A model generated the notes under the pieces. It was given only the letters and a program-made list of their open reading frames with translations. It ran no database searches and was not told where the DNA came from. Made by a program: the position numbers and the translations under genes. From Triglochin maritima (taxonomy: Eukaryota; Streptophyta; Magnoliopsida; Alismatales; Juncaginaceae), in assembly GCA_963682175.1 (NCBI GenBank), contig OY821771.1:25502201-25566200 (forward strand): a stretch of DNA of 64,000 nt. The letters are read 5' to 3'. How positions within the stretch are numbered: position 1 is the stretch's first letter; each line of letters begins with the position of its first letter. This document shows positions 33,295 to 45,030 of the stretch, one piece after another.

Positions 33295-34231
33295 ATTAAC
33301 TAAAGGTTTCGGTGAAATTTGGTGCTGATCAGACCCAAAGGATCCATCAGTGGCGGATCCAAATCCACTATTGGTGGATCTCCAAGTTTTGTTTGACCCC
33401 CAATTTCTCCAGTGGGTCGAGTAGTCGGGTCAGAGCACTTCGAAACATATAGATATGATTTGCATCCGTCCAATTGCACCCATACTAATCCAAATCCTCT
33501 AATCGTCAATAAATACACTTGTAATCACTATTTTACCTGTCTTCCTTCTTCTCTTCATCGGGTTAGGTTTATTTGTTGTTCAGTAGTCAATGTTTGTTGT
33601 TGTTCTTTACATCTTGTTTTAATAAGATCTAGTTTTCATTAGATGTGGATATGTTTACTTTTATGTTGTTGTGTCCTTTGTTAACATGGTGATTAGTGAG
33701 TAAGTTGTAACATCCTCAATAGCGGAAGAAATTTAAAATTTTCAATATAACACAACACACGAGGATATTACTAAAGAAAACAGGCAACTGGTGCACCAAC
33801 ATATATACAATATATATATCTAAGAGTTTCAAGAGTGTGATTACAACAAAAGATAAAGGAAAATGTACATGTAATCATTAGGACCTCAAAAATAGGAAAA
33901 ACTGGATCTGGCTCCGAATACGCTACTCCCCAGTCACCACCTCCTAGTGCCGCTCACGGCCTGAAATAAAACATGACTATGACTGAGTTTCCCATAAGGA
34001 AACCCCGTATGTCAAACTCCTATCACAATAAATGGACTAGACATCTATAAGCATGTATGTTATGAAATGCAGTAAACAAACATCGTCTCACTGGGCCTCC
34101 GGGAACTCACTCCCTACCACAGTAGACACAAAGAAGTAACGGGTCTCGTGGGTCCTCTAGCCCAACCCTCACACGTGCCCCAGGCACCCCAGCCAGAACA
34201 TCCTCTGATACAACACAACGCTGGATCACTA

Positions 34232-34475
34232 TCAGCGGCAATGTCTGTAACGTTGCCCCTCCAGGGTTGGGGACCAGTTGCCTTCACATCTGATTCGGTG
34301 AACCACTCTCAGGCCGGCAATGTCCGTACCGTTGCCCCTCCAGGGCCGGGGACCCGTTGCCTTTGAGCTGGCTCCACAATACCAACGAACCACTCTCAGG
34401 CCTGCAATGTTTGTACCGTTGCCCCAAAAAGGCCGGAGACCCGTTTCCCCTTGAGCTGACTTCACAACACCAAAA
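34232..34475. repeat. Three tandem repeats of about 77-87 bp
   Basis: Units begin at 34,232, 34,309 and 34,396. Each is built on gcaatgt-n-gtaacgttgcccc-like and ccggggacc-like words followed by gaaccactctcagg. They lie within the Tekay-type LTR. Confidence 0.8.
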
Positions 34476-34902
34476 TAACACAAAACTGCACCAAAACGGT
34501 TGAACAAAACCACAAAACCGGTCGACTGAATCCTCTCCATAGGACCGGCCCAACCGAAAAACCCGTCAACCGGTCAAATGGAAAAGGGGACCCGTTCGAC
34601 CGAATTCCACCAGTAAAACCCCTTGCCGCATAAAAAGCACAAATGGTTGAACAACACGAGATTGACGGTCGACCAAAAACGGGCAGTAAAATCCAATTCA
34701 AAACAAAGTACACCGGTCGACCGAAACAATGAAAAGGGTCGAACGAACTTTAAGTTATTTTAAATCATCGGTCGAACGAAGTCTTAGGGCGGTCGACCGT
34801 TTTGTGGTCTACACCCCCAACTGACTTAAAACAGTGTTTCGGTCGAACGACAAAGGGGTCTCGTTCGACCGAAACCCACCAGTAGCGCCCTCTCTTCGCT
34901 TA

Positions 34903-36156
34903 GCAAGAGAGGACTAGGACCAGGGTGGGGTGCCGAACCTCTATAAAAATCCCCCGTCTCATTGTGGTTTGCATTTCTATTCTTTACTTGCTTGTCTTAT
35001 TTTAAATGGGTAATCCGAGCTCGGTAATCCGTTTGGATTACCGAGCTCCGCTCACGACTTCACTAACCACTCCCTGTTCCGGGCCGGGAGAGAACGCCTT
35101 TACAATCTTCAAGCTCGCGAACAACCCTCGCCGAGCTTGGCTCCACCTCTCACAATCGGAGAGGGATGCTTTGGGCTTTCACCGACACCTTTACTCTCCT
35201 TTGACAGCAACAAACTTGAGTGGGACAATCACTCTCTAAACTTGAGCACACTTGAGAAGGATTGGAATTGATCTTAAGTGTGGAAATTGGAGGCTTGGAG
35301 TGTTTGGGATTCTCTCTAATGTATTGGACAAGTATGTAGTGGGAGAGTTGTGTTAAATGTGTTTTACAACTCTATTTATAAGCATTAGAGAGAATATAGC
35401 CGTTGGGGTTGATTGGGTATGAGTTGGTGTAAGATACACAAAACAGAAACCTGCAGGACCCAATTCTGCCTAAAAACGATCGACCGAAATGGGTATGTCG
35501 TTCGACCGTTTGGTCAAAATTCAGCTTTGACTTAAGTTTACTTAAGTTAACGGTCGAACGGGCTCAGGGGATAGGTCGACCGAATAATTCTAGGCACTTC
35601 TGGGAGACCAAATTGTGTTGGTTCGGTCGACCGCTAGGAAAGTTTCGGTCGACCGGATGTTTGGTAATTTTGGGGTATTTGGGAATAATACGAATACGAC
35701 CGTTGGATATAATACGACAAAACAAATGGTCATGTGACACGTGTGAACGGTCGACCAAAAATGTGTAAACGGTCGACCGATTTGGTCCAGGAAGTTCAAG
35801 TTTTGTTTAGGTGTTTTCCGGTTCTAGTTTGGATGATCTATTGAAGTCCAAATTATGTGAAATTTTGTGTGTGACTTCTATAGGGAACCTAGTGTGTGGT
35901 TGAGTAGTTTTTAGCTCAAGTATGCTCAATTACACAAGGTTCCTAAAGACTCAAAGAAATACAAAATACATGTCTTGAAATGAGCTTGATTACATGTCTT
36001 CACTTGATTTCCTTTCTTCCTTGAGTCTTGATCACCTGTAGAGGTTAGAACAAAGAAATATGTATGCAATGCAACATGTGTGCTACTCTACATGATCACA
36101 ATTAAGATTAGGGTGATTAAATCATCAAAACATAGATTAAGGCCAAAAAGCCAACA
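34903..36156 (-). mobile_element. Copia LTR with inverted end segment
   Basis: The body (35,030-36,156) matches the LTRs at 45,031-46,458 and 57,999-59,433 and ends ggccaaaaagccaaca. Its first part is abnormal: 34,903-35,008 is the reverse complement of the usual start region (gcaagagaggactaggacc ... cattgtggtttgc). It is joined by a palindrome (gagctcggtaatcc / ggattaccgagctc) at about 35,017-35,049. The outermost part of the LTR is missing. Confidence 0.75.
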
Positions 36157-36900
36157 ATCTCCACCAACTCAATCCCAGCCCTCCATCATAATCCACCAAT
36201 TAGCAACCTAAAAGGTAATTAACCCAATTAATAAGGGTTTAGGATATTACATAAGCCATCCCCACTGGGGGTGGAGGATGATGTGAAGTGTGAATGTTGT
36301 TAGATTTGTGTGTCTTTTAATATTAATCATAGAGCTTCAAATGATTGTCATAGCCAATTTGATGGGTTTCTCACTGTTGCATTTGATGTGTTAGTGATCC
36401 TAATAGATGCTCCGCACATGCTTTGATTAGTGGGCCCACTTTATGGGGAAGGATGCGGTGAGGATAATATTGGAGTGTATAAAGAAATAAGATTGACATG
36501 TAATCTTGTGGTTTTCTTTGGCCTTATCATGACTAGTGTTTTGTATGCTTTAATGATGATGCTAAATCTTAATCCATGTAGATACACATTTAGGATTATG
36601 GCATGATATAATTTTATATTATTTATGTCATGATCACTTAATTGTATAGACACATGAATCACATTTCTACACTTTTGCCTGCATTCTCCACTTCTTACAA
36701 GACTAGTCATATTACGGTTTTTAGTTGATTCGCGTCACATTAGTTAGTTTATTTAGATACACTTAATCTTCATTTTATTCCCCACTCGAGTATGGTCGAC
36801 GAGGACTTGCACTCACTCCTCGTGGACACGACTTGTACGTGCCACCGCTTCGACGTGGCCGTGCACTTGCGGTTTTGAACTTAAATCTGAATCAAGTTTT

Positions 36901-38282
36901 TGGCGGCATTGACGGGAGCAAGTTTTTCAGTGGTTGTATTTACCATTTCGATGGGGTTTCTTTCATTTTTGTTGTTTTTGTTTTCTATTTGGATTGCTAT
37001 GCAAGGGATTATGGTGGAAGGAGGACTCATAGGACCGGGAGACCACTGAGGACAAATCGCGAAGCCAAAAAAGCCACGAGATCCGCCAGTAGTGGATTTC
37101 CATCTGCTAGAAGCGGGTCCGGTACGTATTTTGACCTTTGGTTTTTGGTATACGGTTCTTACTTTGCTTATTCATGTTTTTGACCTCCTGTTTACTCTGT
37201 ACATACTTTAGGCTTATATCAGAACACATTAAATGTGCATGATTCCTCTTTTAAGATAACTTGGCCTCTAAAACTCAAAGCAAAAGATTAGATTAATTGT
37301 CATCTAGATCATGCATCATTTGTAAACTTTGCACGCATTTGTCTTTCTTATCTTTACATTTAAGGTACATGCATTCTGCTCTTCTACATGCATTGTTAAA
37401 GCATGCATTAGTTACTAAGGTGCATAGAGACAAGTGTGAGGTGAGTGTTTGTTTGTGGAGTTGATTGCTAGATTTAATATGAAAAATGCTACTAAGCAGG
37501 GTTGTCCCATACACGAAAAGGTGGGAGATTTCATTACCCATTCCTTCGCTTAAAAAATAACGTTAATTTGAAACCCTAATTAAAATCAAGTAGACATCGA
37601 GCCTAAACACTTCGGGCGCACTTAGGAGATAATCCCACTCTCGACGTCATGGCCTAAACGTCGTTGTCCACTTAGGTTCATTGAGAGTTTTGGGACCTCT
37701 CAGTCTTGACTTTGTCATTCAGTTTTGTGACCTTTGGCAGAGGGAAGTGAGGCATTTGGGAGTGTTGGGAATCACGGTTAGGTGTCATCTAGCCTAAGCA
37801 CCTATAGTCAACCTTAGGTTTGTTTGAGTTGTGTTTGCTAGCTTAGACTTCTACGTACTCCTACTACCCACACTAGTTTGTAAGGCTTCTTCTCTTCTCA
37901 TCTAGGTCATCTTCTCCTCTACTTCTATCGTTTAGTTTCCTCCTCTACCACACCCTTTCTCTTGGTGTTTTAGGGTCGAGTTGAGCACTTTTATGTCGAG
38001 TTAGACTCACACAAGAGAGTTTGGTTGGCTTGAGAGAGTCGATCCTTCTTCTGAGATGGTCGATAAGGTGGATCCTCCATCTCCACCTTATTCTCCAATC
38101 GAGCATGAGGTTGCTTCTATTGAGGTGTCAAGACCTAGTCGGTTCAGTCCCTTGTTCATAGAGTTTAATCCAGATAGACTTGGGAGGAGGAGGAGGGCTT
38201 TGGTCAGGATTTAGGTAGGGGTGTACCACCACCAGTGCCTAGATAGGAGCGAGCAATGACGTTGTAGGAGCGGTCTCATCCT
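36901..38282 (+). other. Primer site and leader of the host Athila-type element
   Basis: The primer-site-like sequence has about four mismatches. The leader shares blocks with the other two Athila-type leaders (aaactcaaagcaaaagatta at 37,270; ggtgggagatttcattaccc at 37,520). A 116-codon frame (36,833-37,183) crosses the LTR end and is probably chance. Confidence 0.65.
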
Positions 38283-38690
38283 GTGCGGTCTGCACGACCT
38301 TCTTACATAGTTGTCGCGCCAGCCTACGGTAACAACTATGAAATGAAACCACAATACGTGAGTATGCTTCCTACCTTCACTGCCAATAAGGATGATCTGT
38401 ATATATTTATACATAAATTCAAGGAGGTATGTTCCATGTTTAGGTGGCAACAACTTGATGAGAATGATATCATTTGCGGTGAAGGATAACGCAAAGAAGT
38501 GGATGTTCAACCTTCAGGCAAACTCTATTCGGTCTTGGGAGGAATTTGTGATCATTTTTCTGAAGAGGTTCAAGAAGAGTCAACAGTTATGACACCAGAT
38601 ACTCTAGTCTGATCAGACTGAGGTTGAATCATTTCATTCAATCTTTGAAAAATTTAAAGTTCTCCTCCAACAGTGCCCTCATCATGGGCA
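38283..38690 (+). pseudogene. Athila-type gag, N-terminal part
   Basis: YEMKPQYVSMLPTFTANKDD, then FIHKFKEVCSMFRWQQL, then in another frame DNAKKWMFNLQANSIRSWEE and FLKRF. It parallels residues 45-140 of the intact protein at 15,906 (ELKAQYMSMLPKFTSREDPY; SWAEFVQVFLKKYFP). A frameshift near 38,475 and stops break it. It ends at CPHHG, where a Tekay-type LTR starts. Confidence 0.82.
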
Positions 38691-40141
38691 GAAGCAGGGC
38701 TGGTGCCTGCTGTTCGGAGTTGATGGCTTAGAGGTAGTGCACGGGGGTGAGTCCACATAGGCGCCTCCAGCCGACTCACACCCCGTCTGACCAAGCCACG
38801 AACTTTATACCCACGGTTTGTGCGATGTGCTCCTATGGGTGCACTCACCTTGAAGTGTCGGGGTTGGCAATGACACACGTGTGTTGGGTATGTTTTGGAA
38901 GTATGCAAGTCGTAGGTCTGACCATGACCCCCTTGCTACTAACCACGCATCCGGGAAATATGCTTGCATGTTTTTGTTGATTTTGCTACTTCCTATATTG
39001 CATGACTATATTTAGTTGCTTCCTGATATTTGCTACTGATTTTATTGGTTTATGAAGGGTCTGAAACGTAGGTGCATGCACGTATATTATTTCTATATAT
39101 TTTGATATCTTTTGAGCAAATTCGTATGACCATACCTTGTCATTTTATAAACATCATGTCTTGTATACTTGCCTTATATGTGAATGCCATAATCATGATC
39201 ATCTTGCTATATAGAAGTGCATGCATGTTATCTCCTTATGGATGTTATGATGCGTATGGGTTTATGGTGGACGCTCATAGTATGGTCATTGCATTAATTG
39301 TATTATGCATGTCTATATATGTATGTGTGCATTAGATGTCTGGCATATTCAGTTCTGAAATTTAACTAATCTGGGCACTATTGTTTGTGGGGCTGATGGG
39401 CCTATTGGAAAGACCTCTTGGTAGAGAGGCCATGAGTGAGATAAGACCTGGACGTGCGCATAGTTATTTGCTATAGGACGAGCATACCCAACTTGCGATG
39501 GTATCATGTAGGACTTTGTCGCGAGTTGGGGTGTCAATATGGAAGACCGCTTTGTGCCAAGCGGCGTGTCACACTTTCGGGGGACCCGCTTGTGGATTAG
39601 ACCAGCATGGCTGGTGGTCGAATTCCTATGTGGAGGAATTTCATCGGGAGACGCCCGAAAGTTGTGACTATGTAGAGTTGTGACCCTTTCTTGTTTGCAT
39701 GTGTCACATTTAGGGTTTCATGTATGACTCTTTATCTTGTTTTTGGACTAGGGGCATACGAGGTTTTCTTATTCAAAATTAAGAATATTTTGTTGTTGTT
39801 TTATCTCAGGTACTTAGGTTTCTGAATGGGGTTGGACTGGAGATGTTTCGGAGGATTCTGTACACGAGGGACACGTCGGTCAGTTTCTTCTAGTTATCTT
39901 GTTTGCTTCCGTATTTATGTTGTTTCTTTTGAGTTAAACCTTTTATGTAATGAATCCTGAGTTTATTCCATATATGGATAGTTTCCTTTTTTGGCATTAC
40001 ACCTCGTTTGTTTATCCATGTATGCTTTATTTCCCGTATGTATTCATTTCCATTGTAACTCTCTCGATCGTCGCGGAGACTATGATCACAACATCGCTTT
40101 GACTCCCCAGCGTGCATACCTGCGAGATCAGTGGCGTTACA
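38691..40141 (+). repeat. Tekay/Del-like LTR inside Athila-type gag
   Basis: Ends cgagatcagtggcgttaca at 40,141, exactly where the gag frame resumes. The 5' end is not a clean TG terminus and no target duplication is found, so it is truncated or rearranged. The open frames inside show no domain. Confidence 0.6.
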
Positions 40142-40337
40142 ATACCAAGTAGATTCAACTATTGCATCTGATGCAAAAATGGTTTCTATCATGCGTAGGT
40201 TAGAATTTTTAGAGGTGGACTAAGGTCCTATAGCTCAGGTTACCTTTCCCTCCTATAGTAAGTGTGGTTTGATGGGACACGTAGACATGGAGTGTGCATA
40301 CATTTCCCACAAGACTGAGAATGCAAATGTTGTGTAT
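40142..40337 (+). pseudogene. Athila-type gag, zinc-knuckle part
   Basis: TIASDAKMVSIMRRLEFLEV, then a knuckle CGLMGHVDMEC (first CxxC partly lost), then HKTENANVVY. It matches residues 240-300 of the protein at 15,906 (ANIAAEAKLATLMRRMESLE). A stop (tag) lies after LEV. It is interrupted after 40,337 by an Athila-type LTR. Confidence 0.8.
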
Positions 40338-43300
40338 TGATTGGCATCATTTCATGCATATCTTTGTGTCTTATATCCATTATCTTTCACCCTAAACAAT
40401 GCTATGTAACGAGTTTTATGTTTAGTTTTCAGGAATAAGTAGGTTTGAGAAGGAGAGACTATAAATAGCAAGGAAAAGGACTGAATTGTGAGACCTAGGG
40501 ACTAAGATGCAAAGGAGAAGGATCTAAACGTAAGACCGAAGGACCAAAGAGCAAAACAGAAAACTTCACACCATCATGGGGAGTATTTTGGCAATTCGAT
40601 TCGGGTCAGAGCTCCAATAAACAAAGTATATGCATCAAAGACCAACAAAGATATCCAGAAAAGCCCACAACAAATTCCAGACGATCCAGAACCAATAGAC
40701 CGCCACTTGGTCCTTTGAATGAGACACCTTTGCGTCCAATTCATGAACCTCTCATTTCATCTTGTGCTCTTTGTGAAGGGGCCCACGCATGAGTATTCTG
40801 GCCCCGCATGGTGTCATGTTCCATTTCCAAGTGCATTGACCCACTTTTGAGGTTCCCATTTGATGTCTTTTGACAAATGAAGATGGGAACTTATGTTTGT
40901 ACATAGTTATATTCAAAAAAAAGTACAATAAAAGACTCATTCAGTGAACATCGATTGTTGTGGGCTCCAACCCATGTATATTTGGGCCCCTTTTCTTTCC
41001 CGTATTTTTGTCTCCCTTTTTAAGTATCTCACAGGTTTTGAGGGGAATTTGGGTTGTGTCCATCAACATAACCATGAACTTCCTTTTGCGGTTCACGTTG
41101 GTGAGATCTTCCCGGTTTCATTGCATAATTCCATATAGTATCTTGCTCGCATTCATTGAGAACAATGCATGAAGTAGGGGTGGGGGGTATTTTACGTATG
41201 TACATAGTCGAGTCGAGTCTTTTCTTTTGATTTTGTTTTCTTTTGTTTGCATTGTTAGGTCATGTTAGTGTGTTGCATTTAATATCGATATATATGGTTT
41301 CCATGATCCTTGGGTGACTTGTCTTCTTTTGCTTGCCTAGTGCCTTAAAATTTTCACATTTCTTTCAAAATCTTCATGTGTTTGCGAAAGAAAATGTCTT
41401 GTGGGTTTTGTGTGTCTTTAGCATGTGCAAAACCGTTGAGAGGCAAAGTAAAAAAAAACTCCCAAAATTGTCTCGAACTTGATGCATTAGGATATCTAGT
41501 ACAGTAGCTTTAGGATTTATCTAGTCGTTAGGATGCACCCCAGTTTTCCCTTGGGGGTGAGTAATCATACGGTTTCGGTGCTCAAACATTTAAAGAAGTC
41601 CACCCTAAGCCTAGTGAGTCAATAATTCGTGTCTGTTAACTTTAGGAAGTTTGTTGTAGTCAAGGACCCTTTAAATCTTGTTGTCAGACATTAAGTGTAG
41701 GGGTTTTGGTTCATGTGTAGATAAGAAATAAGTGAGTAGGTGTTCTCTCTTCTCGTACGGCTCCTATCACTCAGGAAAGTAGGTCTGAGGGGACTTTGTG
41801 CCTGGTGCTTTCGAGTCATCTGACTTGGGATGCACCGACCGAACTACCGTTACACGGGTGGTAGGGATTGCCCTATGTGGAGATTTTGGGAAAGGTGTAC
41901 GTGATAGTGTAAGTCATCATGGGCAATGATGCACGAAACCTGACCCTGGGAGAATGAAGCTCCAACTAATAAAAGAAAAGAAAAAAATTGAGAAAAGAAA
42001 CAAAAAGAAAAAAAAATGGTAATGCAAATAAGAACCTTAATGGACCTTACACTTTGTATCACTTGAGGATATTTAGGTTGTCCATGTCTTTCACTTAATT
42101 CCTTATTTAACTTGCACGAATGATTCATTAGGTTAGGTACGTGGACTGGTTACCTATATAGAGTCGGCCCGTAGGATTATCACGTCCAATGATCGACAAA
42201 ATTTGTCCATCGAGTCGAGTGTTTAGATTGAATAATTCATCTTGTTTGGGTATATCCGCTGAAAACTCTCAGGAGACAACACTCCTCCTCCTTGGCGACA
42301 AGGAGGTTTAACGGCTTGTTGCACGTGCTAAGTGCAACCGTGATTCCTACGAAAGTGAGTTAGGATTTCCCTGTTTTTCGTATGCTTTGCTTTCTTTTAT
42401 TTTTCTCTTTCTTTGTTTTGCTCGAGACTAGCAAAAGTTAGATGTGGGGGTATTTGATTGGCATCATTTCATGCATATCTTTGTGTCTTATATCAATTAT
42501 CTTTCACCCTAAATAATGCTATGTAACGAGTTTTATGTTTAGTTTTCAAGAATAAGTAGGTTTGAGAAGGAGAGACTATAAAGAGCAAGGAAAATGACTG
42601 AATTGTGAGACCTGGGGACTAAGATGCAAGGGAGAAGGACCTGAACGTAAAACCGAAGGACCAAAGAGCAAAACAGAAAACTTCACACCATCATGGGGAG
42701 TATTTTGGCAATTCAATTCGGGTCGGAGCTCCAATAAACAAAGTATATGCATCAAAGACCAACAAAGATATCCAGAAAAGCCCACAACAAATTCCAGACC
42801 GATCCAGAACCAATAGACCACCAATTGGCGGTTTGTTTAGCTCCAGATCAGTTAATCTTTGGCGGGCATGTGTATTAGAGTGTGTTGATTCTATTTATGG
42901 TATTTGTTTAGTCCCACATCGGGGGATTGTCCCGAATTACCTTTTTCTATGGCTATAAATAGAACTCTTCACCTTCCATTGTAACTTCTCATTGTTTGGT
43001 GGCATTCTCTCTACTAAGGAGTAAGCCTTGAAGCAAAACTCAAGGTGGAGAAGAATGCTACCTTCAATGTGAGTCATTGTTAATAAAATAATTGTTCTAG
43101 TTTCTTTTAATCTTGTCTTTTAATTTGTGCATGCTTGTTTAGTCTTTCCTTTCCTTTTAAGCTTCTTTAATGTTCCTTTCTTGCTTAGTTAAATTTCCTT
43201 TCAGTATAATGTCTCATTTTGTTAATATAGGTAGTGTAATGATTAGTGAGTAGTTCCATCCCCTCTAGGGGTGGAGTAGAGGTATGTACATGTTATGTAG

Positions 43301-43838
43301 GTGGTATGAATGCTAGATATTATTATTGTGAGAGATATTAGTATGCTTGCTTGAATTAATAAGAACTTTACTTGATGGTTTCTGTCATAGTTAGGTACAC
43401 TCCATGCTCATTATGTTCTTAATAACAACCTTGCATTGCTCATATTAATCACCTAAGTTAGTGTTGTAAATGATAGGTCTTGTCATGAGGTACTTCTTAT
43501 GCATTAAGAAACACTAACCACACTTGAGCTTATTGTATGCATTCACCACACTTATTTCATGTGCACACACACACTCCACCCCTTAGGGGTTTTCCATTCC
43601 TGAGTTTTATCTCCTTTCATTAGTTGCTTATTTTAGTTTGTTTTGTGATTTCATTTCATGTTTTTTAGTTTCCTAGTTTAGATTAGTGTAGTTTAGTGTA
43701 ATCAATCTTTCTCTCTTTTCTTTCCCACTCGCCTTCACGCAAACCAAAAGTCGACACACCTCCCTGTGGATCGACACGTATTTGCCACCGCTTCAACGCG
43801 GCCGTGCACTTGCGGTTTAATATAAAACGAATCAATCA
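40338..43838 (+). mobile_element. Truncated Athila-type element inserted in gag
   Basis: An LTR start fragment (40,338 to about 40,712, TGATTGGCATC...) joins a 3' internal region (to 42,454) with no coding domains. A polypurine tract (agatgtgggggtatt) and a complete 3' LTR (42,455-43,838) follow. Flanks tgtat (40,333-40,337) and agtat (43,839-43,843) match at 4 of 5, and host gag continues on both sides. Gag, pol and most of the 5' LTR are deleted. Confidence 0.8.
42455..43838 (+). repeat. 3' LTR of the truncated Athila-type element
   Basis: 1,384 bp. TATA box tataaatagaac near 42,955. Hairpins ccatcccctctaggggtgg (43,256-43,274) and accccttaggggt (43,578-43,590). The first 380 bp are nearly identical to 40,338-40,712. 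Confidence 0.88.
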
Positions 43839-44238
43839 AGTATCAACAACGACCTTGCAATGACTCATACAACAACACTTATAATTCAGGATGGCATAAC
43901 CACCTTACCTTCTCTTGGGAGGTAAGGGAGGTCAAGGTCACAACTCGCACGCTCCATCTCAACCTCCGCACTTTCATATAGAGCACCCAAACCATGATTT
44001 TGGCCACCAACACTTCAGTCAAAGCATTAAAAGTGCAAGTGAGCCAATTGGCTCAACAACTGAGTGAGCATGAGAAGGGTCAATTACAAAATCAACCTGA
44101 AGTCAATCCTAGGGGTCAACCTTCTTAGGGTAGGCATCATGCCAACAATGTGGAAAGCCATACTCCCCAACATGCAAATGTTGTTCCTATTTTGAGATCG
44201 GATAGGATGGTGAATAATCAAGTTGAAATGCCCTACGT
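43839..44238 (+). pseudogene. Athila-type gag, C-terminal part
   Basis: LKVQVSQLAQQLSEHEKGQL and a following NQPEVNPRGQ match the intact gag (TQVSQLAQIVGEREKGQFPS). VPILRSDRMVNNQVE parallels its VVSLRSGRQVDNN. Stops are present (cttctt-tag near 44,126). It ends where minus-strand Copia sequence begins. Confidence 0.78.
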
Positions 44239-44244
44239 ATGACC

Positions 44245-45030
44245 TTTAAGCGACTCTCTGAAAAAGGGTCATGATCTTGGGTCCTTTGACATTAGTTTCT
44301 GATACCCAAACCATTTGGTTTTTTGTGCCCCAAACACTGGAGTAACTTTTATTCACAAAGAAATGCTTTCCATTCATAGTAGTGTGAGTAACATGTTTTT
44401 CTTGTTATTAACTTAATACCCTAAACCATGTTTATATAAAGATTGTCTTTGGCTACCAATAAGCATATCAAGCATTTTTCTTTCCTATAGTGAATCTTTC
44501 AAGATCTCCTTGTAATTAAGCATTTTTATCAATGAGATATTTTGTATCATCACTACGTGAACATTTTGCATTTAGAATTGCAGTTCTATCAATCAAATGA
44601 GAGTTCTCTAATGCAATTTTATCATGACTAGCAAGCAATTCATTTTTCTCATTCATGATAGAATCAATTTGACATTGTAGCTCATTGATTTTCTTTCTAG
44701 CTAGTTTGTTCATTTGACAAATTTGTTGAAAATTTTCAACTAGTTCATTGAATTTAATTTGAAGTTCATTATATGAATTTAAATTATGACTAGAGCAAGA
44801 AGATATTCACTTTATTCATCTTCAATTGCCATGAAGCACATTGTGGTGATTTCGCCTTCAATTCATGAAGAAGATGTTGAATCATCTAAAGTGGCTTTAA
44901 GAGCGTTCTTCTTCTTTGCATTTCTTTTCTTTTCTCTTTTTTCTTCCTTGTGGAAGTCTTTGAATTTTTGAGTCACCAACTCTTCTTCAATGTCACTATC
45001 ATTGTTGTTGGAGTTGGTGATGGCATGTAG
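44245..45030 (-). pseudogene. SIRE-like Copia gag, C-terminal part
   Basis: A Lys/Leu/Asn-rich coiled-coil-like segment NKLARKKINELQCQIDSIMN (44,516-44,713), FMAIEDE-like words (44,820) and a Lys/Glu-rich run (44,900-44,970). Near 44,245-44,400 lies a segment NGKHFFVNKSYSSVWGTKN resembling the linker after the zinc finger. Several frames are used. Confidence 0.68.

Larger units (their letters stand above)
33706..36251 (-). mobile_element. Tekay/Del-type solo LTR containing a Copia LTR
   Basis: Reads TGTAATATCCTAAACCC (36,251 leftwards) to ...GCGGAAGC-like end at 33,706 on the minus strand. Flanks taagt (33,701-33,705) and taagc (36,252-36,256) match at 4 of 5. Joining the flanks restores the host LTR context (gtgagtaag then ccatcccc). 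The Copia LTR at 34,903-36,156 splits it. It includes three tandem repeats (34,232-34,475) and many gtcgaccg words. Confidence 0.72.
31440..44238 (+). mobile_element. Athila/Tat-type element, host of a multi-level nest
   Basis: Its 5' LTR is in three pieces (31,440-31,794; 33,295-33,705; 36,252-36,894; total about 1.41 kb, matching intact LTRs of the clade). These are split by a solo LTR and a Tekay-type LTR. A degenerate tRNA-Asp primer site (tggcggcattgacggga, 36,901-36,917) and a leader follow, then gag in three pieces: 38,283-38,690, 40,142-40,337 and 43,839-44,238. The gag pieces are split by another Tekay-type LTR and a truncated Athila element. Protease, pol and the 3' LTR are missing; sequence joins a Copia element at about 44,240. 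Confidence 0.75.

Noticed and set aside
33353..33365. cagtggcggatcc, like a hAT terminus
   Set aside because: No partner terminus or 8-bp duplication was found nearby.
34148..34366. 72-codon Pro-rich frame
   Set aside because: It lies across the tandem repeats of an LTR, with overlapping frames on both strands of similar quality.
36833..37183. 116-codon frame across an LTR end and primer site
   Set aside because: It begins in the LTR and spans the primer site; no gag or other domain is recognised.
41850..42128. 92-codon minus-strand frame
   Set aside because: In the non-coding 3' region of an Athila-type element; no domain and no conservation seen.
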